A DNA stretch of 64,000 nt from Curtobacterium pusillum (lineage in GTDB: Bacteria > Actinomycetota > Actinomycetes > Actinomycetales > Microbacteriaceae), in NCBI RefSeq assembly GCF_007673235.1, contig NZ_VDZH01000001.1, positions 549,261 to 613,260 on the forward strand. The letters run 5' to 3'. The position numbers were made by a program, and so were the translations under genes. Under the pieces are notes generated by a model that was not told the DNA's origin, did not search any database, and saw nothing but the letters and a program-made list of their open reading frames with translations. Position 1 is the stretch's first letter, and each line of letters starts with the position of its first letter. Below, one piece after another: positions 51,076 through 62,922 of the stretch.

Positions 51076-52287
51076 TTGCCAAAGGCAGCAGACGTCGTCT
51101 TCGTTGACGGCGTTCGGACACCGTTCGGACGAGCCGGGGAGAAGGGGGTGTTCTGGAAGACCCGCGCGGACGACCTCGCGGTGCACGCGATGCGCGGACT
51201 CCTCGACCGGAACGCCTCGCTGGACGGGGCCGCGGTCGACGACGTCGCCGTGGCGGCCACCACGCAGCAGGGCGACCAGGGACTCACCCTCGGCCGGACC
51301 GTCGGGATGCTCGCGGGCCTCCCGAAGACGGTCCCCGGATACGCCATCGACCGGATGTGCGCCGGTGCCATGACGAGCGTCACGACGCTCGCCGGAGCGA
51401 TCGCCTTCGGCGCGGCGGACGTCGCGATCGCCGGTGGGGTCGAGCACATGGGCCGCCACCCGATGGGCTTCAACTCGGACCCGAACCCCCGCTTCATCGC
51501 GGAGCGCATGGTCAACGGCGACGCACTCGTGATGGGCAAGACCGCGGAGCGGCTGCACGACCGCTTCCCCGCGATCACCAAGGACCGCACGGACGCCTAC
51601 GCGGTCCAGTCCCAGCAGCGCTACGCCGCCGCCTGGGCCGCCGGCAAGCTCCAGCCGGACCTCGTGCCGGTCGAGGTCAACACGGGCGAGGGCTGGGACA
51701 TCGTCTCCAGTGACGAGCCGCCCCGGCCCGGCACCACCCTGGAGGCACTGGCCGCCCTGAAGACGCCGTTCCGGTCCCACGGACGGATCACCGCCGGCAA
51801 CGCGGCCGGCCTGAACGACGGCGCCACGATGAGCCTGCTCGCGTCGGCCGACGCGGCGAAGCAGCACGGCCTGCCGACGAAGATGCGCATGGTCTCGTTC
51901 GCGTTCGCGGGCGTCGACCCCGAGGTGATGGGCATCGGCCCGGTCCCCGCGACCGACAAGGCCCTCGCCAAGGCCGGCCTGACGATCGACGACATCGGGC
52001 TGTTCGAGATCAACGAGGCGTTCGCCGTGCAGGTGCTCGCCTTCCTCGACAACTACGGCATCGACCAGGACTCCACGAACGTGAACGCCTGGGGTGGCGC
52101 GATCGCCGTCGGGCACCCGCTCGCCTCGAGCGGTGTCCGCCTGATGACCCAGCTCGCGGCGCAGTTCGCCGAGCGCCCGGACGTCCGCTACGGCATCACC
52201 ACGATGTGCATCGGGCTCGGCCAGGGCGGCACCGTCATCTGGGAGAACCCGAACTTCAGCAAGTCCGCGGCACGGAAGGCGGCCTGA
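51076..52287 (+). CDS. fadA: Acetyl-CoA C-acyltransferase (thiolase, FadA type)
   Basis: 403 residues. Beta-ketothiolase of fatty acid beta-oxidation. Catalytic Cys95 in DRMCAGAMTSV, His in VGHPLASSG, second Cys in TTMCIGLGQGG. The probable start is TTG at 51076, giving LPKAADVVFVDGVRTPFG as in actinobacterial FadA, with GGAGG about 7 nt upstream; an ATG at 51055 would overlap that site. It is followed 2 bp later by fadB. Confidence 0.94.
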   Translation: MPKAADVVFVDGVRTPFGRAGEKGVFWKTRADDLAVHAMRGLLDRNASLDGAAVDDVAVAATTQQGDQGLTLGRTVGMLAGLPKTVPGYAIDRMCAGAMTSVTTLAGAIAFGAADVAIAGGVEHMGRHPMGFNSDPNPRFIAERMVNGDALVMGKTAERLHDRFPAITKDRTDAYAVQSQQRYAAAWAAGKLQPDLVPVEVNTGEGWDIVSSDEPPRPGTTLEALAALKTPFRSHGRITAGNAAGLNDGATMSLLASADAAKQHGLPTKMRMVSFAFAGVDPEVMGIGPVPATDKALAKAGLTIDDIGLFEINEAFAVQVLAFLDNYGIDQDSTNVNAWGGAIAVGHPLASSGVRLMTQLAAQFAERPDVRYGITTMCIGLGQGGTVIWENPNFSKSAARKAA

Positions 52288-52289
52288 GC

Positions 52290-54428
52290 ATGACCATCGT
52301 CGACAACGACCGGCTCCTCGCCCTCAGCGAGGACGAGGTCGTCACCCACTCGTACCTCAAGCACGTCGCGCTCCCCTCGGGTGGCACGCTCGCGCTCATC
52401 ACGCTCGACAACGGCAAGGACTACAAGCGGCCGAACACCCTCGGGCCGCGCACCCTGCACGAGCTCTCCGGGGTGCTCGACACCCTCAAGACCGAGGCGT
52501 CCGCGGGCACGGTCCAGGCGGTCGCGATCACCGGCAAGGAGTACTGCTTCGCCGCCGGGGCCGACCTGTCCCAGGCGGCCGCCGTGCCGTCGCGGGAAGC
52601 CGCGCACGACCTCGCCGCCCTCGGGCACGCCACGCTGCGGAAGCTCTCCGACCTGGGCGTCCCGTCGTTCGCGTTCATCAACGGCATCGCCCTCGGCGGC
52701 GGCCTGGAGATCGGACTGCACTGCACGTACCGCGTGTTCTCGTCGGCGGCGCAGGGCATCGGTCTGCCCGAGGTCTTCCTCGGCATCATCCCCGGCTGGG
52801 GCGGCGCCACGCTGCTCCCCCGCCTGATCGGTCCGGAGAAGGCGCTCCGTGTCATCGTCGAGAACCCGCTCAAGAACAACCGCCTGATGGACGGGCCCGC
52901 CGCAGTCGAGCTCGGCATCGGCGACGCGCTCATCCCGTCGGTCACGTTCCTGCCCTCCGCGGTGGCGTGGGTCGACGGCGTGGTCTCCGGTCGGACGAAG
53001 GTCGTCCGGAAGAACGAGCCCGGCATGATCGAGAAGGCCGCGTGGGGCACAGTCGTCAAGGTCGCCCGCGGCCAGGTGGCGTCGAAGATCGGCACCGTCC
53101 CGAAGTCGCCGTTCCGCGCGCTCGACCTCGTCGCGTCGGCGAAGTCCGGGTCGCTGGACGAGCGGTTCGCCGACGAGGACGACGCCCTCGCCGACCTCAT
53201 CTCCGGCGACCAGTTCGCCGCGTCGATGTACGCGTTCGACCTCGTCCAGAAGCGCGCGAAGCGTCCCGTCGGTGCACCGGAGGGCGTCGAGCCGAAGAAG
53301 ATCACGAAGGTCGGCGTGCTCGGCGCCGGACTCATGGCGTCGCAGTTCGCGCTGCTCTTCGCCCGCCGCCTCGGCGTCCCGGTCGTCATCACGGACGTCG
53401 ACCAGAGCCGCGTCGACGCCGGCGTGGACCGGATCCGCGGCGAGGTCGACAAGCTGCTCGACAAGGGCCGGGTCTCCCCCGACGACGCGAACCGCATCAA
53501 GGCGCTCGTGTCCGGCTCGGTCTCCTACGACGCGTTCGCGGACGCCGACTGGGTGATCGAGGCCGTGTTCGAGGAGATGGGCGTCAAGCAGGACGTCTTC
53601 CGGAAGATCGAGCAGGTCATCGCCCCGGACGCGATCCTCGCGACGAACACGTCGTCGCTGTCGGTCGACGAGATGGCGTCCGTGCTGACCAACCCGGAGC
53701 GCCTCGTCGGGTTCCACTTCTTCAACCCGGTCGCGGTCATGCCGCTGCTCGAGGTGGTGCGGGCGTCGAAGACCTCGGACGAGGCCCTCGTCACGGCACT
53801 CGCCGTCGCGAAGACCCTCAAGAAGACCGCGATCATCACCGCCGACCAGCCGGGCTTCGTCGTCAACCGGGTGCTCGCGCGGGTCCTCGGCGAGGCGATG
53901 CGCGGCGTCGAGGAGGGCACCTCGTTCGACGTCGTCGCGCAGGGAGCGGCACCGCTCGGGCTCCCGATGTCGCCGTTCGAGCTGCTCGAACTCGTCGGGC
54001 TGCCGGTCGGTGCGCACGTGCTCGACTCGCACCACGCTGCCTGGCCGGAGCGCTTCTACCCTGGCGACGGCCTGAAGAAGATCGCCGAGTTCGGGCACAT
54101 CCTCACCCGCGACAAGAAGGGCAATGCGACCGGGTACGACCCGGCTGCCGTGAAGCTCGTCGCACCGGCGAAGAAGGACGCAGCGCCCGTGGACGCGGCG
54201 ACGATGCAGCAGCGGTTCGAGGACGCCCTCGCGGATGAGGTGCACCGGATGCTCGAGGACCACGTCGTCGAACACGTCGAGGAGATCGACCTCGGTCTGA
54301 TCCTCGGCGCGGGCTACCCGTTCCAGGCCGGTGGCATCAGCCCGTACCTCGACCGCAGCGGGGCCTCGGAGCGTGTCTTCGGCGGCTCGTTCCACGAACC
54401 GCTGATCGTCGGCCCCGCCTCCCGCTGA
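52290..54428 (+). CDS. fadB: Multifunctional fatty acid oxidation protein (enoyl-CoA hydratase / 3-hydroxyacyl-CoA dehydrogenase)
   Basis: 712 residues. N-terminal crotonase domain: FAAGADLS oxyanion region, GIALGGGLEIGLH and GLPEVFLGIIPGWGG. C-terminal dehydrogenase: NAD-binding VGVLGAGLMASQF (third Gly replaced by Ala), catalytic His in VGFHFFNP and the dimerisation part DQPGFVVNRVLARVL. It carries out the hydration and oxidation steps of beta-oxidation. Starts 2 bp after fadA; a family C palindrome terminates the pair. Confidence 0.95.
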   Translation: MTIVDNDRLLALSEDEVVTHSYLKHVALPSGGTLALITLDNGKDYKRPNTLGPRTLHELSGVLDTLKTEASAGTVQAVAITGKEYCFAAGADLSQAAAVPSREAAHDLAALGHATLRKLSDLGVPSFAFINGIALGGGLEIGLHCTYRVFSSAAQGIGLPEVFLGIIPGWGGATLLPRLIGPEKALRVIVENPLKNNRLMDGPAAVELGIGDALIPSVTFLPSAVAWVDGVVSGRTKVVRKNEPGMIEKAAWGTVVKVARGQVASKIGTVPKSPFRALDLVASAKSGSLDERFADEDDALADLISGDQFAASMYAFDLVQKRAKRPVGAPEGVEPKKITKVGVLGAGLMASQFALLFARRLGVPVVITDVDQSRVDAGVDRIRGEVDKLLDKGRVSPDDANRIKALVSGSVSYDAFADADWVIEAVFEEMGVKQDVFRKIEQVIAPDAILATNTSSLSVDEMASVLTNPERLVGFHFFNPVAVMPLLEVVRASKTSDEALVTALAVAKTLKKTAIITADQPGFVVNRVLARVLGEAMRGVEEGTSFDVVAQGAAPLGLPMSPFELLELVGLPVGAHVLDSHHAAWPERFYPGDGLKKIAEFGHILTRDKKGNATGYDPAAVKLVAPAKKDAAPVDAATMQQRFEDALADEVHRMLEDHVVEHVEEIDLGLILGAGYPFQAGGISPYLDRSGASERVFGGSFHEPLIVGPASR

Positions 54429-54460
54429 CGGAGCGCGGCGCTCGCGATCGCGCCCGCAGA

Positions 54461-54498
54461 CGAACATCGCGCCCCGTCACGACGGGGCGCGATGTTCG
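54461..54498. repeat. Intergenic palindrome, family C (fadB terminator)
   Basis: Perfect 18 bp arms (CGAACATCGCGCCCCGTC and complement) with a 2 nt loop, 33 bp after the fadB stop and between convergent genes. It shares CGAACATCGCGCCC with the copy at 47726. Confidence 0.85.
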
Positions 54499-54566
54499 TG
54501 ACGGGGCGCAATGTCTGCCGAGCCGCCGACGGCCGTGCCCCACCGTCGAGTCGCTCACAGCCTGGG

Positions 54567-55298
54567 TCAGCCGCCGACGCAGTCGTTGCTGCCGCTGAAG
54601 CACGGCGGCACGGAGGAGCGCGGAGCCGGCGGCGCGGGCGGCTCGTTGTCGGACGACGCGAAGTACCCCGCACTGTGCGTCACGACGAGCACGTACGTCG
54701 CACCGCTCGCCCGGACGGCTTCGTCGCGTCGTTCCTCGCCGAGACCCGGTGAGGAGTGCACCACCGCATCGTCGGCCGGCCACAGCCCGAGCGAGGCGTC
54801 CCAGCCGGCCACCCGGACGACGGCGAAGTGGTCTTGCCCGAGCTCGTTGCCCAGCGCGACCGACTGCCGTCGGCCGGTGTCGACCAGGTACGGCATCGAG
54901 CCGTCGGGCTGGATCGTCCGCGCCACGAGGTCCTCGTCCGTCAGCCCCGCCGCACGGAGGGCCGGGCCCGCGACGCGCACGGCATCGGCGGGCGTCGTCG
55001 CACCGTCGATCGTGTAGACCGCCCCCGCATCCACCCGGCACGACGTGCCCTCGGCGGGCTGGAAGAAGCCGGCGCTGGTCGCGCTCCCGCACGAGTCGGT
55101 CCAGGTGGCGTCCACGCGGCGGAGGGCGTCGGTACCCTCCCAGTCGATCACCCGGTGCATCGTCTGCCGAGCTCCGACCCTCGCCGCGGCACCGAGCCGC
55201 GGCTCGACCCGGTCGTCGTTCAGCGCCGAGCAGCCCGACGTCAGTGCCACCACGGCGAACAGGAGTCCCGCCGCTGTCGTTCCGATCCGCCATCGCAT
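54567..55298 (-). CDS. Predicted lipoprotein
   Basis: 243 residues. The N-terminus (MRWRIGTTAAGLLFAVVALT, then SGC) is a signal peptide with lipobox LTSGC, so the mature protein is anchored outside the membrane. The rest (RVIDWEGTDALRRVDATWTD, GAVYTIDGATTPADAVRVA) gives no enzyme motif, and a Pro-rich Cys-containing tail ends the protein. Start ATG 55298 is chosen because it begins the signal peptide; the in-frame extension to 55331 adds nothing recognisable. Function unknown. Confidence 0.85.
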   Translation of the reverse strand: MRWRIGTTAAGLLFAVVALTSGCSALNDDRVEPRLGAAARVGARQTMHRVIDWEGTDALRRVDATWTDSCGSATSAGFFQPAEGTSCRVDAGAVYTIDGATTPADAVRVAGPALRAAGLTDEDLVARTIQPDGSMPYLVDTGRRQSVALGNELGQDHFAVVRVAGWDASLGLWPADDAVVHSSPGLGEERRDEAVRASGATYVLVVTHSAGYFASSDNEPPAPPAPRSSVPPCFSGSNDCVGG

Positions 55299-55352
55299 GC
55301 GGCGATCATGGCAGACGATCCCGAGGGACATGCCCCGAGCGGCATGGACCCG

Positions 55353-57287
55353 TCAGCCGTCGACGGACGAACGCGACCGCGCCGGCTTCGCCTGGGGCAG
55401 TTTCGTCCCGACGACCTGGTCGATCACGTCCCGGGCGATCGCCTGCGCGGTCAGTCCCACGTCGGTCAGGATCTGGGAGCGGGAGGCGTGGTCGATGAAC
55501 TCGTCCGGGAGCCCCAGCTCGTTCACACCGGTGTCGACGCCCGCTGCGCGGAGGTCCTGCCGCAGCCGGGTCCCGACGCCGCCGACCCGCACGCCGTCCT
55601 CGATCGTGATGACGAGGCGGTGCGTCCGGGACAGATCGACGAGCGACTCCGGGATCGGCACCACCCACCGTGGGTCGACGACCGTGACGCCGATGCCCTG
55701 CGCCTCGAGCAGTGCTGCGGCTTCGAGGGCGACCGGGACCATCGAGCCGACCGCGACCAGCAGGACGTCCTCTTCGGCTCCGGAGTCGGGCGCGTGCAAC
55801 ACGTCGACGCCGTCGTCCAGGCGCCGGAGCGCGGGGATGTCCGGTCCGACCTGCCCCTTCGACCACCGGAGCACCGTCGGGGCGTCGTCGACGGCGACTG
55901 CCTCGCGGAACTCCTCGCGCAGTGTCGGGGCGTCGCGGGGTGCGGCGATCCGGATGCCCGGCACGACCTGCAGCAGCGCGAGGTCCCACATGCCGTGGTG
56001 CGACGGCCCGTCCGGACCGGTGATGCCGGCGCGGTCGAGTACGAACGTGACGCCCGCCCGGTGCAGCGCGACGTCCATCAGGACCTGGTCGAACGCGCGG
56101 TTGAGGAACGTGGCGTAGAGGGCGACCACGGGGTGCAGTCCCCCGTACGCGAGCCCGGCCGCGGTCGTCACGGCGTGCTGCTCCGCGATGCCCACGTCGA
56201 TCACTCGCGACGGGTGCTGCTCCTGGAACAGGTGCAGCCCGGTCGGGCGGAGCATGGCTGCGGTGATCGCGACGATCCGCTCGTCCGACCCGCCGACCGC
56301 CGCGAGCTCTGACGCGAACACGGACGTCCACGAGGGCCCCGACGACACGTCGAGCGACTCACCCGTCTCCGGGTCGATGTGCCCGACCGCGTGGAACTGG
56401 TCCGCCTGGTCGCGGAGCGCCGGTTCGAAGCCGTGCCCCTTCTCGGTGATGGCGTGCACGATCGTCGGCGCGCCGTACTCCTTTGCCTGACGGAGGGCGG
56501 CCTCCATCGCACGCTGGTCGTGCCCGTTGACCGGGCCGATGTACTTGATGTCGAGGTTCGAGTACAGCGCCTCGTTGTTCGTGAACCGCGACAGGAACCC
56601 GTGCAGGCCGCCGCGCATCCCCCGGTAGAGCGCGCGACCGGGCGCGCCGAAACGAGCAGCCGCCGCCTGGGACTTCTCGAACAACGCTCGGTACTCACGA
56701 CGGGTCCGGACCGAGCTGAGGAACCGTGCCATGCCACCGATCGTCGGGGCGTACGAGCGACCGTTGTCGTTGACGACGATCACGAGCCGCCGGTCGTTGC
56801 CGTCGGAGATGTTGTTGAGCGCCTCCCACGTCATGCCGCCGGTCAGGGCGCCGTCACCGACGACCGCGACCACCGTCCGGTCCGCCTGCCCCGTCTGCAC
56901 GAAGGCCCGCGAGATCCCGTCGGCCCAGGACAACGACGACGACGCGTGCGAGGACTCGACGATGTCGTGCTCGGACTCGCTCCGCTGCGGGTAGCCCGCC
57001 AGACCGCCCCGCTCCCGGAGCCGCGAGAAGTCCTGCCGCCCGGTCACGAGCTTGTGCACGTACGACTGGTGCCCGGTGTCGAAGACGAACGGGTCGTGCG
57101 GCGATTCGAAGACCCGGTGCATCGCGAGCGTCAGCTCGACGACGCCGAGGTTCGGACCGAGGTGCCCGCCGGTCTTCGCGACCTCGGCGACGAGGAAGCG
57201 GCGGATCTCGGCGGCGAGGTCCGTCATCTGCGCGTCCGACAGACGCTTCAGGTCGCGCGGCGACTTGATGCTGCTCAGCAGGCTCAC
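55353..57287 (-). CDS. dxs: 1-deoxy-D-xylulose-5-phosphate synthase
   Basis: 644 residues. First enzyme of the MEP isoprenoid pathway; condenses pyruvate and glyceraldehyde 3-phosphate. The ThDP region VVGDGALTGGMTWEALNNI, the N-terminal GHQSYVHKLVTGR and the transketolase C-terminal segments (IDVGIAEQHAVTTAAGLAYG, DRAGITGPDGPSHHGMWDLA) are clear. GTG start 57287 has AAAGGAG 5 nt upstream; the in-frame extension to 57314 is rejected. A family B palindrome separates it from acnA. Confidence 0.97.
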   Translation of the reverse strand: MSLLSSIKSPRDLKRLSDAQMTDLAAEIRRFLVAEVAKTGGHLGPNLGVVELTLAMHRVFESPHDPFVFDTGHQSYVHKLVTGRQDFSRLRERGGLAGYPQRSESEHDIVESSHASSSLSWADGISRAFVQTGQADRTVVAVVGDGALTGGMTWEALNNISDGNDRRLVIVVNDNGRSYAPTIGGMARFLSSVRTRREYRALFEKSQAAAARFGAPGRALYRGMRGGLHGFLSRFTNNEALYSNLDIKYIGPVNGHDQRAMEAALRQAKEYGAPTIVHAITEKGHGFEPALRDQADQFHAVGHIDPETGESLDVSSGPSWTSVFASELAAVGGSDERIVAITAAMLRPTGLHLFQEQHPSRVIDVGIAEQHAVTTAAGLAYGGLHPVVALYATFLNRAFDQVLMDVALHRAGVTFVLDRAGITGPDGPSHHGMWDLALLQVVPGIRIAAPRDAPTLREEFREAVAVDDAPTVLRWSKGQVGPDIPALRRLDDGVDVLHAPDSGAEEDVLLVAVGSMVPVALEAAALLEAQGIGVTVVDPRWVVPIPESLVDLSRTHRLVITIEDGVRVGGVGTRLRQDLRAAGVDTGVNELGLPDEFIDHASRSQILTDVGLTAQAIARDVIDQVVGTKLPQAKPARSRSSVDG

Positions 57288-57340
57288 GGGCGCTCCTTTC
57301 GTGGTGCTGACCACTCACTCTATGCGCGTGACCCGACAAC

Positions 57341-57382
57341 GGACGGGAGGCGCGGTGCCAGCTGGCACCGCGCCTCCCGTCC
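57341..57382. repeat. Intergenic palindrome, family B
   Basis: 42 bp perfect palindrome starting GGACGGGAGGCGCGGTGCCA, identical over 40 bp to the copy at 47800-47839. It lies 15 bp beyond the acnA stop and upstream of dxs, so it should terminate acnA and separate the two minus-strand genes. Confidence 0.9.
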
Positions 57383-57396
57383 GTCTCGTGGTCGCG

Positions 57397-60213
<2,817 letters not shown>

Positions 60214-60270
60214 TGTGCCGCCTCCCTGTTGATCGGTGTGCCCCCATCCAAGCGGGGCGCGGGGCGTCCC

Positions 60271-60289
60271 ACCAGCAAGGCAAACCTAA
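60271..60289 (-). promoter_or_regulatory. Possible DtxR/IdeR iron box upstream of acnA
   Basis: On the minus strand TTAGGTTTGCCTTGCTGGT; the left half matches the DtxR/IdeR consensus TWAGGTWAGSCTWACCTWA well (about 13 of 19 positions overall), the right half poorly. It lies 58-76 bp before the acnA start. Aconitase genes are iron-regulated in corynebacteria, which makes the site plausible but not proven. Confidence 0.35.
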
Positions 60290-60320
60290 ACCCGTCAGCC
60301 CTGGGAGGACCGACGAGAAG

Positions 60321-60338
60321 TGTCTCGATGTCGAGACA
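60321..60338. promoter_or_regulatory. Perfect palindrome upstream of acnA
   Basis: TGTCTCGA-TG-TCGAGACA, 8 bp arms with a 2 nt centre, in the 128 bp between the DUF3159 stop and the acnA start. It is not the known AcnR motif. It probably marks an operator for an unidentified regulator of acnA. Confidence 0.5.
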
Positions 60339-60341
60339 ACT

Positions 60342-61094
60342 CTACACCGTGGCGGTGTCGCCCTCACGCTTGAACACCGTGCGGACGAGCAACCAGGTCA
60401 CCCAGAGCAGTGCCGCGTAGAGCGGGACGCCGGTGATGAGCTTGATGCCGGCGAGCAGTTCCACCTGGGCGGTCAGGTAGAGCGGGACCTCGATGACGAG
60501 CCGGATCGCGAAGAGCCCGACCCACAGCCAGGTCGCCACCGTGAGCACGCGGCGCTTGGCGGGGTCGGCACGCCAGTCCTGGTGACTGCCGTCCTCGTTC
60601 GGCGGCAGCAGGAACCCGACGACCAGTCCGATCAGCGGCTGCCGGATCGCGAGCGTCACGAGGAGCCCGACGAGCCAGACCGCGTTGATGATGATCCCGG
60701 GGATGAAGTTGCTCTCGGCGCGTCCGGTGATGAGCGCGAGGCCCGCCGAGATCGCCACGCCGAGGATCCCGGCGACGGACATCACGAGCGACTGCCGCTG
60801 CAGCAGCCGGAGCACGACGAACACCACGCCGATCGCGACCGGGATCAGGACGCTCGGGACGAGCTCCTTCGTGATCGCGTAGACGACGAGGAACGCGAGC
60901 CCCGGCAGCACCGACTCGGCGAGCCCGCGGACGCCGCCGATCGCGGCGACGAGCGCGTGCCCGGAGGGCGCCTCGCCCGGGGCGACCTTGCCGAGCCCCG
61001 TGTTCGCGACGGCCGCGCGGAACTGCTCGTTGAAGGAGGGCAGCGCGTCCGACGCGCGTTCGTCGGGACGGGAGGTGTCGTCGTTGTCCGGCAC
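60342..61094 (-). CDS. DUF3159 family membrane protein
   Basis: 250 residues. An acidic cytoplasmic N-terminus is followed by about six hydrophobic segments (LPGLAFLVVYAITKELVPSV, LIPVAIGVVFVVLRLL, LWVGLFAIRLVIEVPLYL). DUF3159 proteins are conserved actinobacterial membrane proteins of unknown function, near dut. The GTG start overlaps a family B half-site, CCTGGAGGCACGG (61094-61106, minus strand), so that motif supplies the ribosome binding site (GGAGG at 4 nt). Confidence 0.88.
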   Translation of the reverse strand: MPDNDDTSRPDERASDALPSFNEQFRAAVANTGLGKVAPGEAPSGHALVAAIGGVRGLAESVLPGLAFLVVYAITKELVPSVLIPVAIGVVFVVLRLLQRQSLVMSVAGILGVAISAGLALITGRAESNFIPGIIINAVWLVGLLVTLAIRQPLIGLVVGFLLPPNEDGSHQDWRADPAKRRVLTVATWLWVGLFAIRLVIEVPLYLTAQVELLAGIKLITGVPLYAALLWVTWLLVRTVFKREGDTATV

Positions 61095-61117
61095 CGTGCC
61101 TCCAGGCAGGTCGTGGG

Positions 61118-61840
61118 TCAGATGGCCGACTGGGTCGACTTCGGCATGTGCAGCGGGATGAGGTCGCGCGGCGGCATCGGCGTGTTCCCGCGGACCACGA
61201 CGACGCTGCGGAACAGGTCCTCGATCTCGGCGGCGTCGTCCGGGGACTCGGCGGCCTTGCCGGCGATCACGCCGCGCAGGAACCAGCGCGGGCCGTCGAC
61301 GCCGATGAAGCGTGCCGGGCGGGCGCCGTCGGTCACGCCGGTGCCGTCCGAGACGACGGGGACCTGCGCGCGGAGCTCGGGGCCGAACGGGCCGTCGACC
61401 TCGGTCACGACACCGCCCTGACGCTCGATCTGCTCGGCGATCTGCGCACGGATCTCGTGCCAGAGCCCGGTGGAGCGCGGGGCCGCGAACGGCTGCACCT
61501 GCAGCGTCGACTCGTCGTAGTCGAGCCCGACCGCGACGACGCGCTGCGAGCCCTCCTCGACCTCGAGCCGGAGGTGCAGGCCCTCGCGGGGCAGGACCTT
61601 CACGCCACCGAGGTCGACGTACGGGCGGACCAGGTTCGCCTCGGTCTCGTCGTGCGGCCCGCTGTCGGCGCGGTCGTCAGGAGCGGACTTGTCGGTCGGC
61701 GCGACGGCGTCCACCTCGTCGAGGTCCGCGTCGGCGTCGGTCGCGATGTCGACCTCGGGAGTCGTGTCCGCGATCTCGACCTCGTCGGCGACGGCCTCGG
61801 CCACCTCGACCTCGTCACGCTTGCGTCGACCGAACTTCAT
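61118..61840 (-). CDS. DUF3710 family protein
   Basis: 240 residues. Conserved actinobacterial protein of unknown function. The N-terminal ~70 residues are acidic and low complexity; the core (VKVLPREGLHLRLEVEEGSQ, RVVAVGLDYDESTLQVQPFA, RSTGLWHEIRAQIAEQIERQ) matches the DUF3710 pattern. Adjacent to dut, as in mycobacteria. It overlaps the dut stop by 4 bp (ATGA). Confidence 0.88.
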   Translation of the reverse strand: MKFGRRKRDEVEVAEAVADEVEIADTTPEVDIATDADADLDEVDAVAPTDKSAPDDRADSGPHDETEANLVRPYVDLGGVKVLPREGLHLRLEVEEGSQRVVAVGLDYDESTLQVQPFAAPRSTGLWHEIRAQIAEQIERQGGVVTEVDGPFGPELRAQVPVVSDGTGVTDGARPARFIGVDGPRWFLRGVIAGKAAESPDDAAEIEDLFRSVVVVRGNTPMPPRDLIPLHMPKSTQSAI

Positions 61841-62328
61841 GCGCGCGTTCCTTCCTGAGCGTTGTCGGCGGTGCCGCTGACGGCATCGCTCCGGACACCG
61901 TAGCCCGACGACCCGAAGCCACCCTGGCCGCGGACGCTGTCGGGGAGCTCCTCGACGCGGGTGAACGACACGCGCGGGACCGGCATCACGATCATCTGGG
62001 CGATGCGGTCGCCGACGTGCACCTCGTGCGCCGCGGACTGGTCGGTGTTGAGCAGTGCGACCTTGATCTCGCCCCGGTACCCGGCGTCCACCGTGCCGGG
62101 CGCGTTCACGATCGTGATGCCGTGCTTCGCGGCCAGGCCACTGCGCGGGACGACGAAGGCGGCGTACCCGTCGGGCAGCGCGATGCGGAGTCCGGTGCCC
62201 ACGAGGCGTCGCTCGCCGGGCTGCAGCACGAAGGCCTCGGTCGAGACGAGGTCGGCACCGGCGTCACCGGGGTGGGCGTATCCGGGAGCGTTCTCCCCGG
62301 TCCAGAGCACGTCGACTGGTTCGGTCAC
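61837..62328 (-). CDS. dut: dUTP diphosphatase
   Basis: 163 residues, trimeric dUTPase. The five motifs are recognisable: AGADLVS (1), PRSGLAAKHGI (2), GTVDAGYRGEIKVALLN (3), GDRIAQMIV (4) and RGQGGFGSSG (5). It removes dUTP and supplies dUMP. GTG start 62328. Confidence 0.97.
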   Translation of the reverse strand: MTEPVDVLWTGENAPGYAHPGDAGADLVSTEAFVLQPGERRLVGTGLRIALPDGYAAFVVPRSGLAAKHGITIVNAPGTVDAGYRGEIKVALLNTDQSAAHEVHVGDRIAQMIVMPVPRVSFTRVEELPDSVRGQGGFGSSGYGVRSDAVSGTADNAQEGTRA

Positions 62329-62393
62329 GTGTCGAGGGTAGTGCAGACCGTGACCGTTCCGTGACCTGGCCGGAGTCGTGGTCGAATGGTGTC

Positions 62394-62825
62394 GTGACCC
62401 TGTACCGCGAACGACTGTGGGCTCCGCCCGTCCTCTACCTGGCGACGGCGCTCGTCATCCCCGCCAGCCTCCTCGTGTTCCTGCCGATCAGCGTGCTCGC
62501 CGGCGTGCTGGTCGCGATCGGCATGGAGCTCGGCGTGCTCGTCCTGCTCTGGGCGCTCGCCCCGACGATCGAGGTCACGGACACCGAGTTCCGCGCCGGC
62601 AAGGCCCATCTGCCCCGGTCGCTCGTCGGATCGGCCGAGGCGTTCGAGGGTGCCGAGGCCACCACCCAGCGCGGCCCGAAGCTCGACGCTCGCGCGTGGA
62701 CGCTCTTCCGCGGGTACGTGCGCGGGGTCGTGCGCGTCGAGGTCGCGGACGCCGCGGACCCGACGCCGTACTGGCTGGTCAGCGTCCGCGACCCGGCAGC
62801 GGTGGTCGCCGCGCTGCGTTCCTGA
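62394..62825 (+). CDS. DUF3093 family protein
   Basis: 143 residues. Two hydrophobic segments near the N-terminus (LWAPPVLYLATALVIPASLL; ISVLAGVLVAIGMELGVLVL) and a soluble C-terminus (WTLFRGYVRGVVRVEVADAA, PYWLVSVRDP). DUF3093 is a conserved actinobacterial membrane protein near dut. GTG start at 62394; the in-frame ATG at 62361 lies in the dut promoter region. Confidence 0.88.
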   Translation: MTLYRERLWAPPVLYLATALVIPASLLVFLPISVLAGVLVAIGMELGVLVLLWALAPTIEVTDTEFRAGKAHLPRSLVGSAEAFEGAEATTQRGPKLDARAWTLFRGYVRGVVRVEVADAADPTPYWLVSVRDPAAVVAALRS

Positions 62826-62922
62826 GTCCGGGTCGCGTCGGTCCCGTGGTTGCGGGTCCGGCCTGGAGGCACGGCGCGCCCCCGCCCCACCCGTTCCGTC
62901 CCACGCCGCGGCGCCGGCACGG

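Noticed and set aside
54567..55331. Longer start for the lipoprotein at 55331
   Set aside because: It would bury the signal peptide inside the protein; ATG 55298 places the lipobox correctly.
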